64,000 nt of DNA from contig NZ_FQXE01000002.1 in assembly GCF_900129885.1 (NCBI RefSeq), positions 248,001 to 312,000 on the forward strand. The letters run 5' to 3'. Below are positions 52,371-61,544 of this stretch, one piece after another; position 1 is the stretch's first letter, and every line of letters starts with the position of its first letter. The position numbers and the translations under genes were made by a program. Origin of the DNA: Pollutimonas bauzanensis. Its GTDB lineage: Bacteria > Pseudomonadota > Gammaproteobacteria > Burkholderiales > Burkholderiaceae_B. Below the pieces are notes generated by a model. That model was not told the origin of the DNA. It ran no database searches and saw nothing but the letters and a program-made list of their open reading frames with translations.

Positions 52371-55300
52371 CTACGCGGCCTTCGCGGCCGCGGCGGGACG
52401 CTCGTTCGACGGCGGCATGCCTTTGATCTGGACATGGCTCTTGAGGCCTGCGGGAGGCGTCCACGGCTGCATTTCCACGAGACAGGAGTTCGCCGCCATG
52501 CCCTCGGTGCCTTGCTGTTGCGGGCGAGGCGAGGTCAGCACATTGGCGCAGCCGGAACGATCCGACACGCCATCCGTACCGTGTGTATGGACCGGATCGA
52601 AGTCTGCGTTCGACTCGAAAGTCTTCATGAGCCCGCGACCGACGAGCGGCGACACATCCGCAACGAAAATTACCGAACCGCGGTCGTTGAAGACGCGAAT
52701 CGGCTGGTGATGACGGATGCCCCGCTTCGCCGCATCTTCCGGGTTGATCTTCATCACCCAGTAGTAGTAGCCGTCGATGAAGATGCGGTGGTCATCGATG
52801 TCGTTCAGAACGCTGTCCTTGCCGTCGCCGTAGGTGTGGAAGCTGTAGCGCGGATGGGTGGAAATCATCTGCAGCGGATATTTCTCGAACAGTTCCTTCG
52901 CATGAGGCCCTTCCCAGGCGGGGATGTAGCGGTTGAGCGCCGGGCGCTCCGGATTGTCGGCCTGTCCGCGCAGGAGCGAGGACGAGACGAATTCCAGCTT
53001 GCCGGACTGCGTCTCCAGCCCCTTGCCGAACTCCTCCGTGAATTGCGACGGCAGGGGATGCGGCTCGGGAATATCCTTAGGCCGGCCCTCGGCATACCAG
53101 CGCATCGAGACGGCGGTGCGCGTCTTTTCCGGCTCGGCGGGCAGGACGTAGTAGCCCTTCTTCACGAACTCCTTCCAGCCGATGTACTTGGGCAGGTCGG
53201 TCGAATCGAACACGCGCTTGCACCAGTCGAGTTCGCTGCAGCCTTCGGAGAACATCGCCCCAAGACCCAGGCGGTGCAGAATTTCCAGGTAGATCTGGTA
53301 GTCGGATTTCGACTCGCCCAGCGGCTCGATGGCCTTGTGCTGCAGCGTGACGATGCGGTGGTTCAACTGGGCGTTGTTGTGGTGGATGTAGCCGGCGCAG
53401 TTGGCCCATTCGCTGATGTCCCAGCGCTCGAAGCTGGTGCATGCCGGGAGGATGATGTCCGCATACTTGGCGTCGCCCTCGAACCAGATCGACTGGTTCA
53501 CCACGAATTCGATCGAGGGGTGGCGATAGGACTGCTCGAATCGGGTCGATTTCGCGATCGTGCCGAACGATGAGCCGCCGTAGCGGTACAGCATGTGAAT
53601 CTTCGAGTAGCCCGGCATAGGGTATTCGAAAGGCGCGAATTGCGCTTCCATCGACGAACCGTCCCACATGAAGCCCTTGGAATGGCCCTCGACGATCGCC
53701 TCGGGCAGGCGTTGGCGCGGAATCATCTGCTTCACCGGGTTCATGGTGATCAGGTGCGGCATCCGCTGGTAGTTGTTGATGCCCGAAGCAGTGAATGCCA
53801 GTTCGCCGGAGATGCCGCCCTCGGCGTAGCCGGGGAAATAAAACTCGTAATCGAGCGGCGCACCGAACTGCAGGTTGCCGAAATTGATGCCGGGTTTGCC
53901 CCAGCCCTGCATCGCCATCATGAGGATCATGCAGCGAGCCCATTGGGAGCCGGTGGCCGAACGGCAGGCGCCACCCCAGCCGGCGCCGAGCCCCCCGGCG
54001 GAGAGGTAGGTCTTCTTGCTTCCCCACGACCTCGCCAGGGCGCGGCACACATGCGCCGGGACACCGGTTTCGCCTTCCTGCCACTCGGGCGTCTTGGGCA
54101 CGCCGTCCGTGCTGCCGAGCAGGTAGTCGCGCCATTCGTCGAATCCGGTGCTGCGGTCGGCGACATACTGCTTGTCGTACAGCCCCTCCGCGACCCACAC
54201 GTGCATGATGGCCGTTGCGAGCGCGGCATCGGTGGCGGGACGGATCGAGATCCATTTGCCGCCCAGCAGTTGCGCCGTCGGATTGAGGTGCGGGTCGATG
54301 TGGACAAACTCGATGCCGAGCTCCTTCGCCCACAGGCGTCGCTGCGTACCCTCGAAACCGGCGTACAGGCCATTGGTCGATTCCGGATCGCTCGACCAGA
54401 AAACAATCTGCTGCGCTTCCTGCAGGCAGTCCTCGACGGTGCCGTAGAAGCTCGGAACGCCCAGCCGCAAGGAGCCGCCGAAATGATGCATGGCGCCCCA
54501 GTACCAGCCCTCCCAACTGTCAGGATTCGGATGGACCCGGGTGAAGCCGATGAGATTGCCGAAACGCAGCAGCGCGCTCAGGTAGTAGCCGATGTTGCCC
54601 CACTGGTGGTGGGATGGCATGGGAATCGCGATCGCCCCCGGCCCATGCTCCTTCTTCATGCGCTTGATTTCGCTGGCCACGGTGTCGAGAGCCTCGTCCC
54701 AGCTGATTCGCTCGTAACCGGAGATGCCACGGTTCTGCGGATTACGCTCGCCGTCGGGATCGAAGTCCACGCGCTTCATCGGATACAGTAGCCGCTTGTC
54801 CGAATAGACCATCGACTTCAGCGCCGACGCATGCGGACTCAAAGTGGACTTGCGCCATGGAGTGAAGGTCTTGCCGCGCGCCTGAATCGACCAGGACGGG
54901 GCGTCCGTCTCATCCAGCACGATAGGCGTCATGCGCACGATGCGCCCATCCTTCACATAGACGAACATCGGACCGCCATTGGTGTTCGTCGTATAGCGCA
55001 CAGTGCCGTCGGGCATCTTCGTGCCGAGTTCGAGACCGACGGTCTGCAGCTGGTTCATCATCTGCATGAACCATACGCACAGCTCGTCGCGGCCGACGAC
55101 CATGACACGGAAGTTCTTGGCGGCGTTGAGGATCTCGGCCTGGTCGGCACCAGGCTTGAGAAACGACAGGGCGGTCGGCAGGTCCTTGAAGATCAGCTTG
55201 ACATCCGGATTCGGGTGGATGCCGGCTTGCGATTTGACGGTTCCGCGCTGGAATGTGTAATGGCGGCCGATGCTGCCATCCTTCAGCTTGATCTGGACGA

Positions 55301-55409
55301 CACAGTTGCGCCGCTTCATTTCTTTCCTGAAGGAGGGATATTTCTTTGCCGTCCGTCGAAGGATATGAGTCACCCCGAACAGAATTGTTTTCAGGAGAGT
55401 CTGCTTCAT
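52371..55409 (-). CDS. rhL: Molybdopterin oxidoreductase large subunit, transhydroxylase/resorcinol-hydroxylase-like, with SCP2-like N-terminus
   Basis: 1012 residues, DMSO-reductase family. Where most members have a CxxC cluster motif the sequence reads NGGPMFVYVKDGRIVR without Cys, as in pyrogallol transhydroxylase. His267 (PSHHQWG) and Asp297-Ser298 (NPDSWEG) keep the 30-residue spacing I recall for catalytic His144 and Asp174, with Mo ligand Ser175, of the Pelobacter enzyme. The first 125 or so residues (VVQIKLKDGSIGRHYTFQRG, LPTALSFLKPGADQAEILNA) look like an SCP2-type lipid-binding domain. ATG 55409 follows AGGAGG. Probable role: hydroxylation of a di- or trihydroxybenzene ring without oxygen. 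Confidence 0.78.
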   Translation of the reverse strand: MKQTLLKTILFGVTHILRRTAKKYPSFRKEMKRRNCVVQIKLKDGSIGRHYTFQRGTVKSQAGIHPNPDVKLIFKDLPTALSFLKPGADQAEILNAAKNFRVMVVGRDELCVWFMQMMNQLQTVGLELGTKMPDGTVRYTTNTNGGPMFVYVKDGRIVRMTPIVLDETDAPSWSIQARGKTFTPWRKSTLSPHASALKSMVYSDKRLLYPMKRVDFDPDGERNPQNRGISGYERISWDEALDTVASEIKRMKKEHGPGAIAIPMPSHHQWGNIGYYLSALLRFGNLIGFTRVHPNPDSWEGWYWGAMHHFGGSLRLGVPSFYGTVEDCLQEAQQIVFWSSDPESTNGLYAGFEGTQRRLWAKELGIEFVHIDPHLNPTAQLLGGKWISIRPATDAALATAIMHVWVAEGLYDKQYVADRSTGFDEWRDYLLGSTDGVPKTPEWQEGETGVPAHVCRALARSWGSKKTYLSAGGLGAGWGGACRSATGSQWARCMILMMAMQGWGKPGINFGNLQFGAPLDYEFYFPGYAEGGISGELAFTASGINNYQRMPHLITMNPVKQMIPRQRLPEAIVEGHSKGFMWDGSSMEAQFAPFEYPMPGYSKIHMLYRYGGSSFGTIAKSTRFEQSYRHPSIEFVVNQSIWFEGDAKYADIILPACTSFERWDISEWANCAGYIHHNNAQLNHRIVTLQHKAIEPLGESKSDYQIYLEILHRLGLGAMFSEGCSELDWCKRVFDSTDLPKYIGWKEFVKKGYYVLPAEPEKTRTAVSMRWYAEGRPKDIPEPHPLPSQFTEEFGKGLETQSGKLEFVSSSLLRGQADNPERPALNRYIPAWEGPHAKELFEKYPLQMISTHPRYSFHTYGDGKDSVLNDIDDHRIFIDGYYYWVMKINPEDAAKRGIRHHQPIRVFNDRGSVIFVADVSPLVGRGLMKTFESNADFDPVHTHGTDGVSDRSGCANVLTSPRPQQQGTEGMAANSCLVEMQPWTPPAGLKSHVQIKGMPPSNERPAAAAKAA

Positions 55410-55960
55410 TCTTGTTTTCCTCCTCTTGTTCTCATCATGTTTTGATTTGGTCTGCGGAGCAGTCTCCACCCCTGGTTCATCGGCGATCATCCTGCAGATG
55501 CATCTCGCTACATTGCATTAGGCAATTGTTGTGCCATATTATGATTATTCTCGTAATTCGTTGTTTTATATTGATTTTTCATTAAATTTGGATCCAGCGG
55601 CGAGGCGTCGGAATAGCATGGTCGTCGCAATATGCGAAGCGCATCTCAAGCAGCCATGAGACAGAGCCGGCAACCCCCACCCCTGAGCCGGAATTTGAGC
55701 CTGCATCGTGAACGGCCCCGTCTCGGCGCCTGCCCCATCGTTCCCGCGAAATCAATTCCAGTATGCAACTGACGTCTCAATAACAGAGCCCGATGCCGCC
55801 GTGGAAACTTTAATTTCTTACGTTATTTCAATGCATTGCGCTATGCCGCCAAATGGCATGCATCTTGCGTATCCAGACCCGCCACCCCGGTGAAATCCAG
55901 ATCTTCCGTAAATCCAGTCACGGGGGGAGTCGTTACTACACATCACCCTGAGGAACGAGG
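55410..55960. promoter_or_regulatory. Divergent control region with two sigma-54 promoters
   Basis: 551 bases without a gene between rhL and the fused E1 gene. Minus strand: TGGCACAACAATTGCC (55536 down to 55521), matching TGGCAC-N5-TTGC at all 10 positions. Plus strand: TGGCATGCATCTTGCG (55854-55869), 9 of 10. Both have GG and GC ten bases apart. Predicted starts lie about 100 and 80 bases from the two ATGs. The 310 bases between, AT-rich on the left (55540-55590), could hold activator and IHF sites; I found no single convincing enhancer repeat. Confidence 0.72.
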
Positions 55961-58183
55961 ATGCCAGGAATCAACAAACTAGACTACGCAGAGCAGTGGA
56001 TAGAACTCACTTCGACACCGCAAGACTGGAAGAGCCTGGGCAGGACCGAACTGCTGCGCATGCTTTATTACCACCACATCATTCGGACCTTCGAGGAGGC
56101 GGTGCTGAACCTGGAGAAGCTGGGCCTCGTTCATGGCCCGGCGCACTCCAGCATCGGCCAGGAAGGCGGGGCGGTCGGCTCGGCGATGCTGCTCAATTCA
56201 GCCGACATGATTACCGGCTCGCACCGCGGGCATCACCAGTTTCTCGTAAAGGGGATGCGGCATATCGATTCTCCTTCCTACGATCCGCGCACGGCGCCAT
56301 TGCCTGACGCGGTTCAGACCTTCCTCTACCGGACTCTGGCCGAAATCCTTGGCCTCGCCGATGGCTTCTGCAAGGGTCGCGGCGGCTCGATGCATCTGCG
56401 CTGGCCTGAGGCGGGGGCCATGGGTACGAACGCGATCGTCGGTGGCGGCGTGCCCATTGCCAACGGGCTGGCATGGGCGCAAAAGCGGCGGAACAAGGGT
56501 GAAGTGACTTTCACGTACTTCGGCGACGGCGGCATGAATATAGGCGCTGTACCGGAATCGATGAATCTTGCGGCCCTGTGGAGCCTGCCGATCTGCTTCT
56601 TCGTCGAGAACAACGGCTACGCCGTGTCCACGACGCTGGAGGAAGAAACACGGGAGACCCGGCTATCGTCGCGCGGCGGCGCCTATGCGATCCCCGCATG
56701 GCGCGTGGACGGCATGGATCCGGTCGCGGTACGGCTTGCTTCCGAGAGTGCCATCGAGCATATGCGCGCGGGCAAGGGGCCGACGATCATCGAGGCGGTA
56801 CTGTACCGCTATTTCCATCACGGCGGATCCATGCCCGGCAGCGCCTTCGGCTATCGAAAAAAGGACGAGGAAGCGTCATGGATAGCCAAGGATCCTCTCA
56901 AGCGCACGGCACGGGAGATGATCAATCTCAAGTGCTTGACCGAGAACGAAAACGAGGCTATTTCCCGCCACTGCGAGAACGCCATGCGGGATGTCATCGC
57001 GCGCCTTGTCGAAGGCCAAGGTTCCAAGCGCCGCATCCGCGCCGAACTGTGGCCAAAACCCGAGTTCCGCGACCATGGCCTGCGCGGCGATCTGTCCGAG
57101 TTCAAGGATGCGCGCTTTGAGGAAGTTGAAACGGCCTCCGGTCCGACCGGCGACGTGAAATTCATCGACGCCGTGGCCAGGGTCATGGGGCGCAGGATGG
57201 AGACCGACGAGCGCATCTTCTGCATGGGCGAGGATATACACCGGCTCAAGGGCGGCACGAACGGCGCCACTAAGGGACTGGCCGAGCGCTTTCCCGACCG
57301 CATCGTTCCAACCCCGATCGCCGAACAAGGCTTTGTCGGCCTGGCCGGCGGCGTGGCGCTGGACGGCAGCTATCGGCCGGTCGTGGAATTGATGTACGCC
57401 GATTTCGCGCTGGTTGCCGCCGATCAGTTGTTCAACCAGATCGGCAAGGCGCGTCACATGTTCGGCGGCGACTCGGCGATGCCCCTGGTGCTGCGGACCA
57501 AGTGCGCCATCGGCACCGGCTACGGTTCACAGCACTCGATGGACCCGGCCGGCGTTTACGCAATGTGGCCCGGCTGGCGCATCGTGGCGCCAAGCACGCC
57601 TTTCGACTACGTCGGCCTGATGAACAGTGCGCTCAAATGCGAGGATCCGGTTCTGGTCATCGAGCACACAGGCCTTTACTCTGCGACCGGCCAGGGGCCG
57701 CTGGAAGACTTCGATTACTGCATCGAACTCGGCAAGGCCAAGGTCGTGCGCAAGGGTTCCTCGTTCACGGTCCTCGCCTACCTGGCGATGACTCCCCTTG
57801 CGCTCAAGATGGCTGATGAGATGGAGCTCGACGCCGAAATCATCGACCTGCGCTCTCTGGACCGCGCCGGTATCGACTGGGCCACTATAGGGGCAAGCAT
57901 CCGCAAGACGAACAACGTAGTCATGCTCGAACAGGGACCGCTGACGGCTTCCTACGGCGCGATGCTGACCGACGAGATCCAGCGGCGCTTCTTCGACTAC
58001 CTCGACCAGCCGGTGCAACGTATCCATGGCGGAGAGTCATGCCCGTCCGTTTCGAGGGTGCTCGAGCGCGCCGCATTCGTCGGAGAGGAGGAAATCCGCG
58101 CCGGCTTCACCAGGATGATGGCCGGCATGGGCCGCCCCCTGCCGGCGGCGCAGCCGCCGGTGGACAAATCGATCACGGAATAA
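55961..58183 (+). CDS. Fused alpha/beta E1 of a 2-oxoacid-dehydrogenase-like complex (BqdL-like)
   Basis: 740 residues. The first half is an E1-alpha (HHIIRTFEEAVLNLEKLGLV, GSHRGHHQFLVKG), with the thiamine diphosphate motif Gly188-Asp-Gly to Asn217-Asn218. The second half is an E1-beta (CMGEDIHRLKGGTNGATKGL, TPIAEQGFVGLAGGVALDGS, DLRSLDRAGIDWATIGAS). Fusion resembles some acetoin- and branched-chain-type enzymes. In the resorcinol pathway a related complex (bqdLMS) oxidatively opens hydroxybenzoquinone; that role is inferred from the divergent molybdoenzyme. RBS GAGGAACGAGG. First gene of a rightward operon behind a sigma-54 promoter. Confidence 0.85.
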   Translation: MPGINKLDYAEQWIELTSTPQDWKSLGRTELLRMLYYHHIIRTFEEAVLNLEKLGLVHGPAHSSIGQEGGAVGSAMLLNSADMITGSHRGHHQFLVKGMRHIDSPSYDPRTAPLPDAVQTFLYRTLAEILGLADGFCKGRGGSMHLRWPEAGAMGTNAIVGGGVPIANGLAWAQKRRNKGEVTFTYFGDGGMNIGAVPESMNLAALWSLPICFFVENNGYAVSTTLEEETRETRLSSRGGAYAIPAWRVDGMDPVAVRLASESAIEHMRAGKGPTIIEAVLYRYFHHGGSMPGSAFGYRKKDEEASWIAKDPLKRTAREMINLKCLTENENEAISRHCENAMRDVIARLVEGQGSKRRIRAELWPKPEFRDHGLRGDLSEFKDARFEEVETASGPTGDVKFIDAVARVMGRRMETDERIFCMGEDIHRLKGGTNGATKGLAERFPDRIVPTPIAEQGFVGLAGGVALDGSYRPVVELMYADFALVAADQLFNQIGKARHMFGGDSAMPLVLRTKCAIGTGYGSQHSMDPAGVYAMWPGWRIVAPSTPFDYVGLMNSALKCEDPVLVIEHTGLYSATGQGPLEDFDYCIELGKAKVVRKGSSFTVLAYLAMTPLALKMADEMELDAEIIDLRSLDRAGIDWATIGASIRKTNNVVMLEQGPLTASYGAMLTDEIQRRFFDYLDQPVQRIHGGESCPSVSRVLERAAFVGEEEIRAGFTRMMAGMGRPLPAAQPPVDKSITE

Positions 58184-58199
58184 CGAGTCAGGAAAGACC

Positions 58200-59378
58200 A
58201 TGGCAACAGCAATCATCATGCCGTCGATATCGTCGTCGACGACCGAAGTAATACTGACGCGCTGGCTCAAGAAGGACGGGGATACCGTTGCAAAGGGCGA
58301 AATCATCGCCGAGATCGAAACCGACAAAGCGGTGATCGAGGTCGAAGCCGAAGCCGGCGGCACTTTCAAGCCGTTCTTCCCGGACGGCGCCACCATCAGG
58401 GTTGGCGCCCCCATGGGCGCCCTGCTCGCGCCGGGCGAAACCCCGTCCGCCGAGCAGCCCGGATGTGCACCGGCCACGCACGATGACAGGCGGATTTTTG
58501 CGAGCCCCCTTGCGCGCCGTCTCGCTTTGCGGCACGGCCTGGACCTTTTCACCATTGCCGGCTCCGGCCCGCAGGGGCGTATCTTGAAGCGCGACATCGA
58601 GGCGGCCATGGAAGCGCAAAATCCGGCAGCGAATTCTTCTATCGTGACCGATGCGCCCGCGGGTCAGCCGCAGCCTACTCCACAGACGATCGATGCCGGG
58701 TACGAACTCGTTCCTCATTCGTCGATGCGACGCGTGATCGCACAACGCCTGAGTGAATCGAAGCAGCAGATGCCTCATTTCTACCTTACAGTAGACTGCC
58801 GCCTGGACAAGCTGCTCGCGCTTCGCCAGCAGGTCAACGGATCGCTCCCCGGCGTCAAGCTCTCCATCAACGATTTCATCATCAAGGCCGTCGCTGCGGC
58901 GATGCAACGGGTTCCGGCAAGCAACGCGTCGTGGAGCGACGAAGGCATACGCCGTTACCGCGACATCGACATCTCGCTGGCGGTGGCCACCTCGAATGGG
59001 CTCATCACCCCCGTCATCCGGCGGGCGGACGCCAAGAGCGTGGCCATGATTTCCGCCGAAGCGAAGGGCCTCGCCGAGCGCGCCCGCCAGGGCAAGCTGA
59101 GGCCCGACGAATACCAGGGCGGCGGCTTCACGATCTCAAATCTCGGCATGTACGGCGTGCGCGCCTTCGCGGCAATCATCAACCCGCCGCAAGCGTGCAT
59201 TCTGGCGGTCGGCGCGGCGGAGAAGCGGCCAGTGGTCGACGATGGCGAGATCGTGCCCGCGGCCGTGATGACCTGCACGCTGTCGGTCGACCACCGCGTC
59301 GTCGACGGCGCTGTGGCTGCCGAATTCCTGGCCGCGTTCAAGGCGCTGCTCGAAACCCCTCTCGGCCTGCTGGTATAG
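58200..59378 (+). CDS. E2 dihydrolipoamide acyltransferase (BqdM-like)
   Basis: 392 residues. Lipoyl domain with the carrier Lys43 in ETDKAVIEVEAE, a peripheral subunit-binding domain (SPLARRLALRHGLDLFTIAG), linker, then the catalytic domain with DHRVVDG (His365, Asp369). It has one lipoyl domain. It passes the acyl group produced by E1 to CoA or water, depending on pathway. 16 bases after the E1 gene and 11 before the E3 remnant. Confidence 0.87.
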   Translation: MATAIIMPSISSSTTEVILTRWLKKDGDTVAKGEIIAEIETDKAVIEVEAEAGGTFKPFFPDGATIRVGAPMGALLAPGETPSAEQPGCAPATHDDRRIFASPLARRLALRHGLDLFTIAGSGPQGRILKRDIEAAMEAQNPAANSSIVTDAPAGQPQPTPQTIDAGYELVPHSSMRRVIAQRLSESKQQMPHFYLTVDCRLDKLLALRQQVNGSLPGVKLSINDFIIKAVAAAMQRVPASNASWSDEGIRRYRDIDISLAVATSNGLITPVIRRADAKSVAMISAEAKGLAERARQGKLRPDEYQGGGFTISNLGMYGVRAFAAIINPPQACILAVGAAEKRPVVDDGEIVPAAVMTCTLSVDHRVVDGAVAAEFLAAFKALLETPLGLLV

Positions 59379-59389
59379 GGAGCGCCGCA

Positions 59390-59941
59390 ATGACCCAAGA
59401 AAAATTCGACCTTGCCGTGATGGGCGGCGGCCCCGGCGGCTACGCGGCCGCGATCCGGGCGGCGCACATCGTTCTCGCCACGGGCGCGCGCGCCATGGCG
59501 CCTGTGGAACCAGACGGACGGCTGGCCGTCGGTTCGGGTGCGATCGGCATCGAGTTCGCCAGCTTCTATCGCTCCCTCGGCGCCGAAGTGACGGTGGTTG
59601 AAGTCCGCGACCGCATCCTGCCCGTCGAAGACGCCGAAATATCGGCGTTCGCCCACAAGGCATTCGAACGCCAGGGCATGAAGCTGCTGGCCTCCTCCGT
59701 CGTGTCGCTGCAGAAACAGGCCGACGGCATCATCGCGGTCATCGACACTAAGGGCGCGAAGATCGAGATCCGCACCGAGCGCGTCATCGCCGCGTGGTGC
59801 CGCAGCGGCGAACCCGGCGTCTATGCCATCGGCTACGCCAATTCGCCTCATCTTCCCGTCGGTACCGTTCATGGGACTACCGACGGCAGAAAGCTCTGCG
59901 ATGCCGCTACGGCGCCGGTCGCGAAGTACCGGCGGCACTGA
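59390..59941 (+). pseudogene. Eroded E3 dihydrolipoamide dehydrogenase (BqdS-like remnant)
   Basis: 183 codons of an expected 460-470. The FAD start KFDLAVMGGGPGGYAAAIRA is joined directly to HIVLATGARAM, removing the redox-active CxxxxC. Next, EPDGRLAVGSGAIGIEFASF skips some 20 residues, and ERVIAAWCRSGEPGVYAIG skips about 35 more. The C-terminal dimer domain with its His-Glu pair is replaced by unrelated residues. All joins keep the frame. It cannot work as an E3, so the complex would rely on a distant lpd gene. The start ATG 59390 and its GGGAG are intact. Confidence 0.8.
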
Positions 59942-60004
59942 CCTGCACGCGTGCGACACGCGACGGCGGCAATCCGCCGCGGCGGACGGCTGGGGGGTGC
60001 TCAC

Positions 60005-60047
60005 GCCGACTTTTCGTCGGCACAACACGACTGCACCGGCGGTGCAG
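60005..60047 (+). repeat. Two adjacent hairpins before the porin gene
   Basis: GCCGAC-TTTTC-GTCGGC (60005-60021) and CTGCACC-GGC-GGTGCAG (60031-60047), perfect 6- and 7-base stems with short loops, ending 20 bases before the porin start. No T-tract follows, so attenuation or message protection are more likely than termination. Confidence 0.45.
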
Positions 60048-60066
60048 GCCACAAAGGGAGACAAGC

Positions 60067-61371
60067 ATGAAAGAAAACAAGCAAGAACGAGACCGATCGG
60101 CATTGCGCAAGCGCGCCCTTGCGCTGCTCCTCGCGCCAGGGCTCGCCTTCTCGCAGTCCGCGCTGGCGGCCGGCAGCAACGACGAAATCGAGGAGCTGCG
60201 AGCCATGATCCTCAGCCTGCAGGCCAGGCTCGAATCGATGGAACAGGCGCACGCCGCGAAACCGGCGACGCCCGCGGCCGCCGCGGCGCCGGCCGAAGGC
60301 AACCTGCTCCCCCGCGGGCTCAAGCTCTACGGCTCACTCGACAGCGGCGTCGAGCGCGTCACCCATGTCGGCGCCTCCGGGAAGACGCTCGGGCGCATTC
60401 CCTCCACCACTGGCAGCGGGCCGAGCATAGTCGGGCTCGACTTCCGGCGCAACATGACCGACTCGGTCGCCGCCATCGGCAAGGCCGAGATGGGCATCTT
60501 CCTCGACACCGGCTCGTCCGGGCAGGGCAGCCGCCTTTTCGGCCGCCAGCTCTATGTGGGGATCGACACGCCATACGGCAGCCTCACCTTCGGGCGCCAG
60601 TACTCGATGCTCTTCTTCGGCCTGCACGGCGCCGACATCCTCGGCCCCAACATCTACGGCCTGGGCTCGATCGACGCCTACATTCCCAACGCCCGCGCGG
60701 ACAACGCAGTCGCGTGGCGCGGCAAGTTCGACAAGCTCTCCCTCGGCGCCCACTACTCCTTCGGCCGCGACACGGTGAACAACACCGTCCCGGCCTCGGG
60801 CTTCTGCGCCGGCGAGAACGCGACCGATGCCTCAGCCTGCCGCGGCTGGTCGGCGATGGCCCGCTACGACGACCCGAAGTTCGGGGTGTCGGTCGCCATC
60901 GACAAGCAGCGCGGCGGCACCGACGCCCAGGCGGCCTTCTTCAACGGCAGTGCGCCGATCGCCATCGCCTCATCGGGCGACGGAGACCGCCGGATCACCA
61001 CCAACGGCTATGTCCGGCTCGGGGCCGCCAAGCTCGGCGCCGGCTGGCTCGGCCGCAAGGTGGAGGCCGGCGCGACGGATGTCCGCCAGGACACCTGGTG
61101 GGTGGCCGCCGAATACGCCCTCACTCCGAAATGGACCATCGACGGCAGCGTGTTCCGCGTGGCCAACGATGACCAGGACCGCCACGCGAACCTCTACGCT
61201 GTGCGCGGCCTATATAAGTTCGACGACCAGCTCGCCGCCTATCTCACCGCCGGCTATATCGACAACAGCACCAACGCCACCTATGGCGTGTCGGGTGGAG
61301 GCGCGGGCGCGGCGCCGGCCGCCGGGAAATCCCAGTTGGGCACCATGGCGGGCGTGCGCTATCGCTTCTGA
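60067..61371 (+). CDS. Gram-negative trimeric porin
   Basis: 434 residues. The signal peptide ends near QSALAAG. A short coiled-coil-like segment (NDEIEELRAMILSLQARLES) and an Ala/Pro linker precede the barrel, which opens with LKLYGSLDSGVERV. Next come SRLFGRQLYVGIDTPYGSLT and FGRQYSMLFFGLHGADI, the usual betaproteobacterial porin pattern, and the last residue is Phe (MAGVRYRF). The N-terminal extension before strand 1 is unusual for the family. Probably an outer-membrane entry route serving the pathway. RBS AAGGGAG. The 173 bases after it hold no evident gene. Confidence 0.88.
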   Translation: MKENKQERDRSALRKRALALLLAPGLAFSQSALAAGSNDEIEELRAMILSLQARLESMEQAHAAKPATPAAAAAPAEGNLLPRGLKLYGSLDSGVERVTHVGASGKTLGRIPSTTGSGPSIVGLDFRRNMTDSVAAIGKAEMGIFLDTGSSGQGSRLFGRQLYVGIDTPYGSLTFGRQYSMLFFGLHGADILGPNIYGLGSIDAYIPNARADNAVAWRGKFDKLSLGAHYSFGRDTVNNTVPASGFCAGENATDASACRGWSAMARYDDPKFGVSVAIDKQRGGTDAQAAFFNGSAPIAIASSGDGDRRITTNGYVRLGAAKLGAGWLGRKVEAGATDVRQDTWWVAAEYALTPKWTIDGSVFRVANDDQDRHANLYAVRGLYKFDDQLAAYLTAGYIDNSTNATYGVSGGGAGAAPAAGKSQLGTMAGVRYRF

Positions 61372-61544
61372 CCTTCCTCTCCGGAGGGCGACCGCGTGGG
61401 CGGCGCTGCGGGTGAATCGCGGCGCCGCCAGGAAAAAGAGGCTAAGCAGAACGATTTTATCCTTGACGGAAAGTCTGCCCAAATGTCCGTGAGCTGCGCA
61501 CGGACCTTGTACACTGGACTTTCCGCTGCTCACGTCGAGGCCTT

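Noticed and set aside
53077-54516. Minus-strand 479-codon frame inside rhL
   Set aside because: Different frame of the same strand as the molybdoenzyme, with no recognisable motif.
53595-54791. Plus-strand 398-codon frame inside rhL
   Set aside because: Antisense shadow; composition unlike a real protein, no ribosome site or context.
61372-61544. Terminator after the porin gene
   Set aside because: A short CTCCGGAG palindrome is present, but stem and T-tract are too weak to call.
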